Both the position numbers and the translations under genes were made by a program. A stretch of 64,000 nt of DNA from Pelobacter propionicus DSM 2379. GTDB lineage: Bacteria; Desulfobacterota; Desulfuromonadia; Geobacterales; Pseudopelobacteraceae. Below, piece by piece: positions 26,320 to 33,785 of this stretch. The notes under the pieces are model-generated. The model had not been told where the DNA came from, did not search any database, and saw only the letters and a list, made by a program, of their open reading frames with translations. The stretch covers positions 806,001 through 870,000 of the forward strand of contig NC_008609.1 of assembly GCF_000015045.1 (NCBI RefSeq), read 5' to 3'. Numbering within the stretch: the first letter of the stretch is position 1; every line of letters begins with the position of its first letter.

Positions 26320-28338
26320 CTAGGCCTGCCGCAGGTGCGGAGTCGGCTCGAACAGTCGGCCCGCCGCCGCCAGTTGCTCCGCACTGCCTAAAAGCAGCAC
26401 CAGGTCATCCCTGCGCAGTTCCCAGACCGGATCGGGGTTGGGCACGACCTCCTCACCCCGCTTGATGACCAGCACCGTTGCCCCGGACATGTTCCTGATG
26501 GTCCCCTCGCGCAGGCTGCGGGCCTCCAGTTGCGACCCCTCCCGCACGCGGAAGGTTCCTATCTCGGCGCCGGAGAGATAGCCGCTGATGCCCATGGCGT
26601 GGCTGTGGCGTCTGCTTAAGGAACGCAGCATGTCGTAGCCGTCGCTGCGCACCTCGGCGATGCAGCGGTCGACGTCATGTTGGGGGACGAGATAGTTCCT
26701 CAGTACCCGGGAAAAAATTTCCACCGATGTCTCGAACTCTTCCGGCACGACCTCGTTGACCCCCAGCTTGAACAGCGGTTCTACCTCCAGGACATAGCGG
26801 GTCCTGACGATGATGTGCAGCGCCGGGTTCATCTGCCGGGCCATACCGGCGACCCTCCTGCTGGCCGCGGCATCGGAGATAGCCACCACCAGGACGCGGG
26901 CCCTGTCCACATGGGCATGCTCAAGCACCTCTGGTTTTGATGCGTCACCGAAGTGGATCTTGTGTCCCTTCCTGGCCTCGCTCCTGACCGTGAAAGGGTT
27001 TGTCTCAATGACCAGGTGCTGGATCTTCTGGCTCTTCAGCACCCGGGAAAGGTTTCTGCCGTTGACGCCGTAGCCGACGATGATGACGTGATCGCTCATG
27101 GCTACCGGTCGGTCGTGGCTGGCAAGGACGCCCCGGCCACGGCTCCAGCGGCGGGGGAGCAGGGTGCTGATGCGCTCCGCCACAGCTGGGGCGAATCCGA
27201 GGCAGGCCGGTGTCAGTCCCATGGTGGCGATGGAGGCGGCTAGGAATATCTGGTACATGTCCGGGGTGAGGATTCCCAGATTGACGCCGCTCTGGGAGAG
27301 CACGAAGGAGAACTCGCCGATCTGGGCCAGGGAGAGCGCCGTGATAACGGTGATGCGGGTGGAAACTCCCAGGGCCATGCCAGCCCCGCTGGTGACTAGG
27401 GTCTTGATAAGCAGGATGGCTGCCACCAGCGAGGCGATCAGCAGTGGATGCTTCAGCAGGATGGCAGGGTCAAGCAGCATGCCCACCGAGATAAAGAAGA
27501 GGCTCATGAAGGCCTCGCGGAAGGGGATGATGTCGCCCAACGCCTGGTGGCTGTATTCCGATTCCGAGATGGCCAGGCCGGCGATGAACGCCCCCAGCGC
27601 CAGGGAGAGGCCGGCCAGGGCGGTCAGCCAGGCCGTGCCCAGTCCGATGAAGATGATGGTCAGGATGAACAGTTCCCTGCTTCTGGTCCTTACCACCTGT
27701 TTGAATATCCACGGCACCAGGAAACGGGCGCCGTAATGGGCCATGACCACGACGGCTGCAGCCTTGGCGCCGATCAGCACGATCTCCCGTGCTCCGTCGC
27801 CTCCGCCCGCCAGGAGCGGGGTCAGCAGCATCAGCGGTACGATGCACAGGTCCTGGAAGATCAGGATGCCCATGGCCATTTTGCCGTGGGGCGTGTCCGC
27901 CTGGCCGCTGTCGATCAAGAGCTTCATCAGGATGGCGGTGCTGGAGAGGGCCACCAGAAACCCGAAGAAGACCGACTGGTTGGCCGGGAAGCCGCCAAGC
28001 ATGGCCACGCCTGCCACTACCAGGATGGTGACCAGAACCTGCAGCCCGCCGCCCAAAAGCACCAGATGCCTGATGCGCATCAGTTCCTTCAGGGAAAGCT
28101 CGATGCCGATGGTGAACAGGAGCAGCACCACGCCGATTTCGGCCATCTGTTCCACCTGGTGGCTGTTTTTGATGAATCCCAGGGCGTGGGGGCCGGCCAG
28201 GATGCCGGTGGCCATGAAGCCGACGATGGAGGGGAACATCAGGCGACGGAAGAGGATCACCGTTATCAGTGCCAGGCCGAAGAGAATCTCGATGTCTTGC
28301 AGGGTCTCGTAAGGCACGAAAGAGTGTGCTCCTGTCAC
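26320..28338 (-). CDS. CPA2 cation:proton antiporter with TrkA domains (KefB-like)
   Basis: Protein of 672 residues. Residues 1-390 form a Na+/H+ exchanger domain with about twelve membrane segments (SIVGFMATGILAGPHALG, ALSSTAILMKLL, and a FIAGLAISESEY turn); residues 420-540 form a TrkA-N Rossmann domain starting HVIIVGYGVNGRNLSRVL; residues 590-665 form a TrkA-C ligand domain. It likely exchanges K+ or Na+ for H+, gated by nucleotide or another cytosolic signal. It begins after a hairpin terminator that follows the Tim44-like gene, so it may be a separate unit. Confidence 0.92.
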   Translation of the reverse strand: MTGAHSFVPYETLQDIEILFGLALITVILFRRLMFPSIVGFMATGILAGPHALGFIKNSHQVEQMAEIGVVLLLFTIGIELSLKELMRIRHLVLLGGGLQVLVTILVVAGVAMLGGFPANQSVFFGFLVALSSTAILMKLLIDSGQADTPHGKMAMGILIFQDLCIVPLMLLTPLLAGGGDGAREIVLIGAKAAAVVVMAHYGARFLVPWIFKQVVRTRSRELFILTIIFIGLGTAWLTALAGLSLALGAFIAGLAISESEYSHQALGDIIPFREAFMSLFFISVGMLLDPAILLKHPLLIASLVAAILLIKTLVTSGAGMALGVSTRITVITALSLAQIGEFSFVLSQSGVNLGILTPDMYQIFLAASIATMGLTPACLGFAPAVAERISTLLPRRWSRGRGVLASHDRPVAMSDHVIIVGYGVNGRNLSRVLKSQKIQHLVIETNPFTVRSEARKGHKIHFGDASKPEVLEHAHVDRARVLVVAISDAAASRRVAGMARQMNPALHIIVRTRYVLEVEPLFKLGVNEVVPEEFETSVEIFSRVLRNYLVPQHDVDRCIAEVRSDGYDMLRSLSRRHSHAMGISGYLSGAEIGTFRVREGSQLEARSLREGTIRNMSGATVLVIKRGEEVVPNPDPVWELRRDDLVLLLGSAEQLAAAGRLFEPTPHLRQA

Positions 28339-28397
28339 CGTGTTGGGACAATAATCAGGCGACTGCTCCGCGTCGCATCATGGATTGTGCCGTGAAA

Positions 28398-28420
28398 GGG
28401 GCGTCCTTGTGGGACGCCCC
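28398..28420 (-). terminator. Hairpin between Tim44-like and antiporter genes
   Basis: A 9-bp stem GGGGCGTCC/GGACGCCCC with a 5-base loop follows the stop of the Tim44-like gene on the reverse strand by 17 bases. No T run is visible. Confidence 0.55.
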
Positions 28421-28436
28421 GTGTGTTCAGTGGTGG

Positions 28437-29381
28437 TTATTTCTGGGCGATCGCCGACAGGCGCCAGGGAGTGCCGCCGATGGGCCGGGTGAAGGTCCAG
28501 TATTCCTCGAACTTGACCGGATCTGTTTTGCTGCCTGATACCACTATGCCGCTAGCGTCGTCGGTCGTGTAATCCAGCAGGTTGGCGTAGATCAGGGTGG
28601 TGATGTAGTCCTGGCCCGACTCCTGCCAGGCTTCGCTGATATCCACCTTCCTGACAGCGATGTTTTCCAGGCGGTTCGTCCGCCGCTCCCGCAGCAAGCC
28701 GTCCAGATCCTCCTGGAAGACCCGTCTCATCTCGTCGGTCAACAGGGTGGAAACCGGCGCCAGGTCGCGGTTCATCCATGCTCCCTGGATCTTGAAGAAG
28801 GTGTCCATGGCCATGTCGTTGAAGCGGTTTTCGTCGAATCCGGGATCCATCTGGCGGATATGGTCCAGGCCGCCGTCCGCTCCCTGCCCGTCGTGCTGGC
28901 TCTCCTGATAGGCGGCGCCATAGGGGGGCGGCACGCTGGTTGCCTGGTATCCCGCCTGATTGTAACCGCCGGGAGCTAGCTCAGGCTGTTTTTTTTTTAC
29001 GAAGCGGTAGATCAGGTAGGCGATGCCGGCCAGGAGGATGATCTCGAAGATGCCGATGCCGCCTCCCATGCCGCCCGGGCCGGCGAAGCCCAGGCTTCTG
29101 AACAGCATGCCTCCCAGCATGCCCCCCATGATGCCTCCGGCCATGCTCCTCAGGAAGCCGCCCGAGGAGCGCTGCTGATTGGGGGTGGTGGTGTTGTACT
29201 GCTGGCGCTGCTGGCTCGGCCGAAACAGCGGAGGAGTTGACCGGGAGAAGCTTCGTGAACCGCGGCTGCCGAAGGAACGCCCTCCACCGGCTCTGGCGTG
29301 GGCCGTCTGCTCCATGATGGTGATGCCCAGGAACATGACCATGGCGGCCAAGGCAAAGAATTTCATTACATGTCGTTTCAT
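28437..29381 (-). CDS. Tim44-like domain membrane protein
   Basis: Protein of 314 residues. An N-terminal signal or anchor (residues 7-28) is followed by an Arg/Ser/Gly-rich stretch (RAGGGRSFGSRGSRSFSRS), a Gly/Met-rich segment MAGGIMGGMLGGMLFRSLG, a membrane helix (about residues 108-126), a linker rich in Pro, Tyr and Gln, and a C-terminal Tim44/MBA1-like domain (residues 175-312). Bacterial members are found near membrane-protein or metal-handling genes but are poorly studied. ATG 29381 has GGAG eight bases upstream. It lies 58 bases after the second TerC gene and probably shares its transcript. Confidence 0.82.
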   Translation of the reverse strand: MKRHVMKFFALAAMVMFLGITIMEQTAHARAGGGRSFGSRGSRSFSRSTPPLFRPSQQRQQYNTTTPNQQRSSGGFLRSMAGGIMGGMLGGMLFRSLGFAGPGGMGGGIGIFEIILLAGIAYLIYRFVKKKQPELAPGGYNQAGYQATSVPPPYGAAYQESQHDGQGADGGLDHIRQMDPGFDENRFNDMAMDTFFKIQGAWMNRDLAPVSTLLTDEMRRVFQEDLDGLLRERRTNRLENIAVRKVDISEAWQESGQDYITTLIYANLLDYTTDDASGIVVSGSKTDPVKFEEYWTFTRPIGGTPWRLSAIAQK

Positions 29382-29439
29382 CCACAAATCTCCTTGATAA
29401 TGTCGTTCGCGACTGGGCCGCGGAGGGTTCTGGCCGGAG

Positions 29440-30201
29440 TCAGCGGTCGCCTTCTCCCGGTTCCGCCCCCTCCAGGTGGGGCTGGTGAAGCACCACCGGC
29501 ATCCCGCGCTTCATGCGCAGGTTGAGCATCTCGACCATGACCGAGAAAGCCATGGCGAAATAGATGTATCCCTTGGGGATGTGCATGTCGAAGCCGTCGC
29601 CGATCAGCGCCACGCCGATCAGCAGCAGGAAGCTGAGCGCCAGCATCTTGATGGTGGGGTGTCTTTCCACGAAGGAACTGATCTTCCCCGAAAACAACAT
29701 CATGAAACCGACGGCGATGACGACGGCGGCGACCATGACGGCCAGTTTGTTGGCCATGCCCAGGGCGGTGATGATCGAATCCAGCGAGAAAACGATGTCC
29801 AGCAGCAGGATCTGGACGATCACCGCGCCGAAGGTGGTGCCGACGCTCTTTGTCGCGACCACTTCATCGCCTTCCAGTTTCTCGTGGATCTCCATGGTGC
29901 TCTTCCAGAGCAGAAACAGTCCGCCCGAAAGCAGGATCAGGTCGCGGCCGGAAATCTCGTTACCCAGCAAGGAAAAGAGCGGCGCGGTGAGCCCCATCAG
30001 CCAGGTCAGGGAGAAGAGCAGGGCGATGCGAATGAACATTGCCAGACCGAGACCGACCAGGCGGGCCCTCTCTTGCAACTCTCGGGGGAGTTTTCCGGCC
30101 TGGATGGAGATGAAGATAATGTTGTCGATGCCCAGAACGATTTCCAGCGAAGTTAGCGTTACCAGCGCCAACCAAACCTGGGGGTCTGTCAGCCATTCCA
30201 T
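29440..30201 (-). CDS. TerC-family membrane protein (YoaE/YgdQ type)
   Basis: Protein of 253 residues with seven or eight membrane segments. The two signature motifs are LEIVLGIDNIIFISIQAGKL and LLLDIVFSLDSIITALGMA, with the Asp residues that define the family. The C-terminal tail is hydrophilic (HQPHLEGAEPGEG). It is downstream of a yybP-ykoY manganese riboswitch, a small reading frame and a ribbon-helix-helix gene, so it is a likely manganese-induced exporter. GGAG lies 10 bases before the start codon. Confidence 0.88.
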   Translation of the reverse strand: MEWLTDPQVWLALVTLTSLEIVLGIDNIIFISIQAGKLPRELQERARLVGLGLAMFIRIALLFSLTWLMGLTAPLFSLLGNEISGRDLILLSGGLFLLWKSTMEIHEKLEGDEVVATKSVGTTFGAVIVQILLLDIVFSLDSIITALGMANKLAVMVAAVVIAVGFMMLFSGKISSFVERHPTIKMLALSFLLLIGVALIGDGFDMHIPKGYIYFAMAFSVMVEMLNLRMKRGMPVVLHQPHLEGAEPGEGDR

Positions 30202-30322
30202 TCAGTTGCGTCTCCTGATTTATGCAGTGAACCGGCCGATGAACGGCCCGGAGATTATCCCCTTGCCGGCGACCGTGTCACGTTCATTTCAGATCATGAT
30301 TGCGTGTTCGTATGTACGGGGG

Positions 30323-30353
30323 CCCCACCCTCGCCGCGAGGGGGAGGGTGGGG
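30323..30353 (+). terminator. GC-rich hairpin between the RHH and TerC genes
   Basis: A 10-bp stem CCCCACCCTC/GAGGGTGGGG is followed on the plus strand by TTTT. On the reverse strand it lies 20 bases after the ribbon-helix-helix stop without a T run, so it may only attenuate read-through into TerC. Confidence 0.5.
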
Positions 30354-30371
30354 TTTTCGGATGGGGGGTGC

Positions 30372-30599
30372 CTAGTCCAGGCAGAGTTTGCGACGTTTGG
30401 CACTCCAGAGGTTGACCGCCTCCCTCATGATGTCGGAGATGCTCTTGGAAGTCGTCTTGGAAAGTTTCTCCAGCATCATCTTCTGGTTGTCGCTGATGCG
30501 CAGGGAGATGATGTTCTGCAGTTGCTCTTTCTTGTTCTTTTTCGAGCGGGATGCCTTGGGCTCTTTCGTTATCTGTTTCTTGGTGGTTGCGTGTGACAT
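30372..30599 (-). CDS. Ribbon-helix-helix small protein (paralogue 1)
   Basis: Protein of 75 residues. A basic N-terminal arm (about residues 1-28, Lys-rich) precedes a predicted ribbon-helix-helix fold: strand IISLRISDNQ, helix MMLEKLSKTTS, turn, helix SISDIMREAVNLWS, and a final KRRKLCLD. It probably binds DNA as a dimer, or regulates a partner. AAGGAG lies seven bases before ATG at 30599. The gene at 38009-38233 is a clear paralogue. It sits between the Mn riboswitch and TerC, so it may be induced by manganese. Confidence 0.8.
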   Translation of the reverse strand: MSHATTKKQITKEPKASRSKKNKKEQLQNIISLRISDNQKMMLEKLSKTTSKSISDIMREAVNLWSAKRRKLCLD

Positions 30600-30684
30600 A
30601 TGAGTCTCCTTGATTTTTTTTGTTGTACGGGGCTCTGCCCCTCCAGCGCATGATGCATGGATTGTACCATGTCTCATGCGGGCC

Positions 30685-30849
30685 TCACGGTCCAGGTCGC
30701 TGTGAAGAGGTGTCGATACAGCAAGTATACACCTGTTCCGTGGTGGTGGGTGGTGTGGTGGTCAACGCGTAGTTCGGGGGGAAGGAGAGGTCTGAAGGGC
30801 CTTTCCCGTTCGGTGTGGTGCTGTCGTGAAAATGTATTGACAAAAGCAT
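30685..30849 (-). CDS. Candidate 54-residue protein directly after the Mn riboswitch
   Basis: The first reading frame downstream of the riboswitch terminator starts at an ATG with GGAGGT seven bases upstream (complement of 30857-30862), a near-ideal site. The product opens MLLSIHFHDSTTPNGKGPSD and is rich in Thr, Pro and Ser with two adjacent Cys. It has no membrane segment. A manganese-repressed small protein, MntS, exists in E. coli, but I do not claim homology. It may instead be a leader or an accidental frame. Confidence 0.4.
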   Translation of the reverse strand: MLLSIHFHDSTTPNGKGPSDLSFPPNYALTTTPPTTTEQVYTCCIDTSSQRPGP

Positions 30850-30888
30850 GGTTGCTACCTCCGGCATCCCTTTGCTGAGCCAGGGTAA

Positions 30889-30936
30889 AAATAAAAAGAC
30901 CTTTACCCGTGGAGCGCAGTGCTCTGGATAAAGGTC
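30889..30936 (-). terminator. Riboswitch expression-platform terminator
   Basis: GACCTTTATCC pairs with GGGTAAAGGTC around an inner AGAGCACTGCGCTC hairpin and runs into TTTTTATTTTT. The left arm is also the last conserved part of the aptamer, so ligand binding can compete with termination. Confidence 0.8.
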
Positions 30937-31030
30937 TTGCTTGCGATATGTATCGTCCCCTGCCCGGGCGTCTGCCGTATTGACGGGCCTGGGGCCGGCC
31001 ATTTCTCTGGCCGGTAGCTACTCCCCTTTA
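30889..31030 (-). promoter_or_regulatory. yybP-ykoY manganese riboswitch
   Basis: Read on the reverse strand, the segment starts AAAGGGGAGTAGCTACC, has a CCGGCC/GGCCGG arm, then CCCGTCAATACGGC and ends with CGCAAGCAAGACCTTTATCC. The GGGGAGTAG and CCGTCAA elements and the terminal CAAGCAAGACCTT are the conserved loops and junction of the yybP-ykoY aptamer, which binds Mn2+ and typically turns on exporters. The 3' part pairs into an intrinsic terminator. It precedes, in order, a 54-residue frame, a ribbon-helix-helix gene and TerC. The call rests on matching conserved segments by eye. Confidence 0.85.
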
Positions 31031-31043
31031 TTTTATGCACTGT

Positions 31044-31072
31044 ACCATAGGATGAAGCGCAACCAAAGTCAA
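31044..31072 (-). promoter_or_regulatory. Promoter of the riboswitch transcript
   Basis: On the reverse strand, TTGACT (complement of 31067-31072) and TATGGT (complement of 31044-31049) are spaced 17 bases. The expected start is about 10 bases before the aptamer. Confidence 0.6.
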
Positions 31073-31089
31073 CGGATTTTTATGATTCA

Positions 31090-31124
31090 TATAAAATTTG
31101 TCATACCATAAAGTTGTCATACCA
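31090..31124 (+). promoter_or_regulatory. TATAAA box and 11-base direct repeat before DUF3793
   Basis: TATAAA at 31090-31095 is followed by two exact copies of TTGTCATACCA at 31098-31108 and 31114-31124, spaced 16 bases start to start. A further AT-rich inverted repeat, GATATTGAA with TTCAAATATC, spans 31171-31202. These are candidate metal-regulator sites in a divergent control region shared with the Mn riboswitch promoter. Confidence 0.45.
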
Positions 31125-31228
31125 CTATGGTGAGGAAATGTGAGAAAAAAGCTTTACAGTGCAGCGGAAGAATGATATTGAAAACAAAGTTCAAATTCAA
31201 ATATCCGGTGCGAACGGGAGGAACTCCG

Positions 31229-31909
31229 ATGGACAGAGAAACGGCTTTCGCGGAATACCATGGACAGCGACCATCATGGCTCTGGATCGCTCATCGCTAC
31301 CCTTCGGGAATGGACTGTCTGGCCGCATTCATCGCCCTGGAGGCTGCGGAGGTTCTGGCTGGCGAAAAACCTTCGGTACTCATCGGTGTGCCGGATCGTG
31401 CCCGGGCCTGCGGCCGCAACCTCCATAGCCTCTGGCTGGAACATGGGGCTGAGTTGATGGAACGTACCTGTCTCTCGGCGCGGGAGATTCGCAGAGGTGC
31501 CGGGTTTCTTCAGTTGCTCCTCTCTGTTCCCGATGATTTTTCCCGATTTCTGGCGCGACGCGATGTGTCCAGCTTGTTGCGCAAGGCGGGATATCAGGAA
31601 CCGTTTAGTGCCGAGCATGCTCTGGACCAGTTGGAGCAGCGGATGAATGCCGGGACGTTTCCCCATGAAATCGGCATATTTCTCGGGTATCCGCTCAAGG
31701 ATGTGGCCGCCTTCATGGGCTGGATCAGGCTTCCTTTCGCCTGCCAGGGGCCGTGGAAAATGTATGGCGATCCCCGGGCCAGCCTGGGTCTGGCGGAGCG
31801 TTTCCGGGCCTGTCGTCGGGGAATGGCGGAACGTCTGGCGGCAACGTCTTCGGCTCTGGAGTGCGTCGTGTCGTCCTCCCGTTCGGTTGAGTCGTTTTTG
31901 TGTCCATAA
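31229..31909 (+). CDS. DUF3793-family protein
   Basis: Protein of 226 residues without signal or membrane segments. The family character is seen in RPSWLWIAHRYP, CLAAFIALEAAEVLAGEKPSVL, then FPHEIGIFLGYPLKDVAAFMGW, a motif conserved in DUF3793 proteins. The biochemical role is not established; members commonly sit beside DUF2325, flavodoxin and ferrous iron genes, which is true here as well. ATG 31229 has GGGAGGA 6 bases upstream. The upstream frame to 31127 crosses regulatory sequence and is rejected. It opens the second iron-related block. Confidence 0.8.
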   Translation: MDRETAFAEYHGQRPSWLWIAHRYPSGMDCLAAFIALEAAEVLAGEKPSVLIGVPDRARACGRNLHSLWLEHGAELMERTCLSAREIRRGAGFLQLLLSVPDDFSRFLARRDVSSLLRKAGYQEPFSAEHALDQLEQRMNAGTFPHEIGIFLGYPLKDVAAFMGWIRLPFACQGPWKMYGDPRASLGLAERFRACRRGMAERLAATSSALECVVSSSRSVESFLCP

Positions 31910-31948
31910 TTTGATAATGGATATCAAAGTCCAGAAAAGGAGAAATAT

Positions 31949-32263
31949 ATGTGTGTTGCGGTGATTGGTGGCGTGCGGCGGCTTGGCCCACATTACCTGC
32001 GGGCAGCGGAACGGATGGGGGTTGAGTTGCGACTGTTCAACGAACCTGGGGCGGAAATGGCCGACAAGCTCTATCGAGCTGACGCGATGATCATTTTTAC
32101 CAACATGGTGTCCCACAACGGCAGGCGGTTGGCGAAAAAGGCCGCGAAGCTCCATGGTATACCGGTATTCATGCATCACGCCTGCGGTCTGTGTACCCTG
32201 CGGGAGTGCCTGAATTGCCTAAAAATAGTGAGCGACGCTTCGTCCGGCGGACGTTGTTCGTGA
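31949..32263 (+). CDS. DUF2325-family protein
   Basis: Protein of 104 residues. It starts MCVAVIGGVRRLGPHY and contains IIFTNMVSHNGRRLAKKAA and HGIPVFMHHACGLCTLREC, matching the DUF2325 pattern of a small Rossmann-like domain with a Cys/His-rich end (CGLCTLRECLNC). The clustered Cys and His could hold a metal or iron-sulfur centre; function is unknown. AAGGAG lies 7 bases before the start. It is the direct neighbour of DUF3793 and precedes the FeoA/FeoB genes, suggesting a role under changing iron supply. The following 200 bases hold no gene. Confidence 0.8.
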   Translation: MCVAVIGGVRRLGPHYLRAAERMGVELRLFNEPGAEMADKLYRADAMIIFTNMVSHNGRRLAKKAAKLHGIPVFMHHACGLCTLRECLNCLKIVSDASSGGRCS

Positions 32264-32465
32264 AGCACCGCGTTCCGCGTAGTGGGGAGGTTGTGGTGGA
32301 CACGGATGGCGGTGGGTGTACATGGAGTTTTTGTACCGTTCCCGCTGGTTGGGGGGCGGAGCGGTTCCGGTGGTGGGACGCCGGTTTGATTGGGTGATGT
32401 GTGGAGAGGAACGGACGGCCGATTCGTCGGTCGAGTGGTTCATAGTACAAAAAAGGGGAACGAAA

Positions 32466-33275
32466 ATGGAAAAACGGGTAGCTGGTAAGCTGTGCGCGAA
32501 GATGGTTGTGGCCGGATGTCTTGTTGTGGGTGCGGGAAACGCGTTTGCCGGACCGCCACTGGTGACCGACGATGCCGGCATCGTGGATGTGGGGCACCTG
32601 GAGGTGGAACTGAACGGCTCCTACGCCCATGACAGCGAGCGCGAGGATGGTGTCAGGGTTAAGAGCGATCTGTTTGACGGTGAGGTCAAGCTGACAACCG
32701 GCCTGCTGAAGAACCTGGGGGTCTCCCTGGCTCTGCCCTACGCCTTCAGCGCACGGAGTTATGAAGATGGCGGGTTGACCAGTTCCACCGAGGGAGTGGG
32801 GGATGCGCTCTTCGAACTGAAATACGTCTTTTTTGAACAGAATGACCTGGCGCTGACCCTGAAGCCGACCCTGTATCTTCCCACCGGAAGGCGCAGCATG
32901 TCCGAGGGACACTGGCAGCCCGGTGTCACCCTGATCGCCACCAAGGAATTCGCCGACGGTGCATACGCGCTGCACGGGAATCTTGGGTATGAGCACCATT
33001 TCTATCGCACGGCAGACAAGGCGGGGAGCCGCAGCGACCTGTGGAGCGCCTCTGTTGCCGGTGAGGCGGAGCTTGTTCCCAAACTCACCGGAATGCTTGA
33101 CTTCGGTGTTTCCCGTAACAGCGATACCTCCACCAGTACACCTCTCGTCTATGGTCTGGCCGGTTTTCGTTACGAAGTGAACGAGTATCTGGATGTGGAT
33201 CTGGGCGTCAAGGTCGGTCTGACCAAGCCCGAGGACGACGTGGCTGCGCTGTACGGGATCGTGCTGAAGTTCTGA
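32466..33275 (+). CDS. Outer-membrane beta-barrel protein (MetA-pathway/transporter-like)
   Basis: Protein of 269 residues. A signal peptide ends near GNAFA (residue 26-27), and the mature part begins GPPLVTDDAGIVDVGHLEVEL, the standard opening of this outer-membrane family. It continues as alternating amphipathic strands (VGDALFELKYVFF, LALTLKPTLYLPTGRR) and ends in Phe, the usual outer-membrane insertion signal. Its cargo is unknown; placed directly before feoAAB it may admit iron or another small solute. ATG 32466 has AGGGGAA upstream and removes 50 non-secretory residues from the longer frame. Confidence 0.78.
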   Translation: MEKRVAGKLCAKMVVAGCLVVGAGNAFAGPPLVTDDAGIVDVGHLEVELNGSYAHDSEREDGVRVKSDLFDGEVKLTTGLLKNLGVSLALPYAFSARSYEDGGLTSSTEGVGDALFELKYVFFEQNDLALTLKPTLYLPTGRRSMSEGHWQPGVTLIATKEFADGAYALHGNLGYEHHFYRTADKAGSRSDLWSASVAGEAELVPKLTGMLDFGVSRNSDTSTSTPLVYGLAGFRYEVNEYLDVDLGVKVGLTKPEDDVAALYGIVLKF

Positions 33276-33294
33276 GTAAAGGGAGGAGATGGTC

Positions 33295-33555
33295 ATGATG
33301 CTTGGTTTGATGAGCGCGGGAGAAGAGTGTGAGATCGTGAAGATCGGCCACTGCGGTAACTGTACCTGTGGGGATGGAAATCACTCCCATGGGGAGGGGA
33401 CGGTGACCCGGGCTGAAGAGATGGGACTCCGGGTCGGTAAACGAATTGAAATGTTGCGCAACGAGGGGAACATGCTGCTGGTGCTGGTGGACAACTCCCG
33501 TATCGCTCTGGATCGTCGCATGGCGATGAAAATAACGGTCAGGAGGAACGACTGA
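33295..33555 (+). CDS. feoA: FeoA-like protein with Cys/His-rich insert
   Basis: Protein of 86 residues with the SH3-like FeoA fold: an N-terminal LGLMSAGEECEIVKI strand, then an insert CGNCTCGDGNHSHGEG, then VTRAEEMGLRVGKRIEMLR and a final strand DRRMAMKITVRR. Ordinary FeoA proteins lack this insert of three Cys and two His, which looks like a metal site. ATG 33295 is spaced eight bases from GGAGG; ATG 33289 and 33298 are alternatives. Its stop overlaps the next feoA start by one base, so the proteins are made together with FeoB. Confidence 0.82.
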   Translation: MMLGLMSAGEECEIVKIGHCGNCTCGDGNHSHGEGTVTRAEEMGLRVGKRIEMLRNEGNMLLVLVDNSRIALDRRMAMKITVRRND

Positions 33556-33785
33556 TGCAACTGGCAGTCATGAAACCGGGGCAGGAGGGAACGATTGCCC
33601 GTATCGATACAGCGGCCGGCCCGATCAAGCGGCGTCTGATGGACATGGGGATTCTGGCGGGCGAGCGGGTCAGGGTGGAGAAGGTGGCGCCCCTGGGCGA
33701 CCCTCTGGAGGTGAGCATCAAGGGGTATCGCCTCTCCCTGCGCAAGAAGGAAGCCGAGGGGATTCATGTGGAGGTGTCGCCATGA
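33555..33785 (+). CDS. feoA: FeoA
   Basis: Protein of 76 residues of normal FeoA size. It has MKPGQEGTIARIDTAAGPIKRRLMDMGILAGERVRVEKVAP and the closing strand GYRLSLRKKEAEGIHVEV, the classic SH3-like FeoA pattern. FeoA is a small cytoplasmic partner needed for ferrous iron import by FeoB. It overlaps the previous feoA by one base and feoB by four bases (ATGA), so all three are translationally coupled. Confidence 0.92.
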   Translation: MQLAVMKPGQEGTIARIDTAAGPIKRRLMDMGILAGERVRVEKVAPLGDPLEVSIKGYRLSLRKKEAEGIHVEVSP

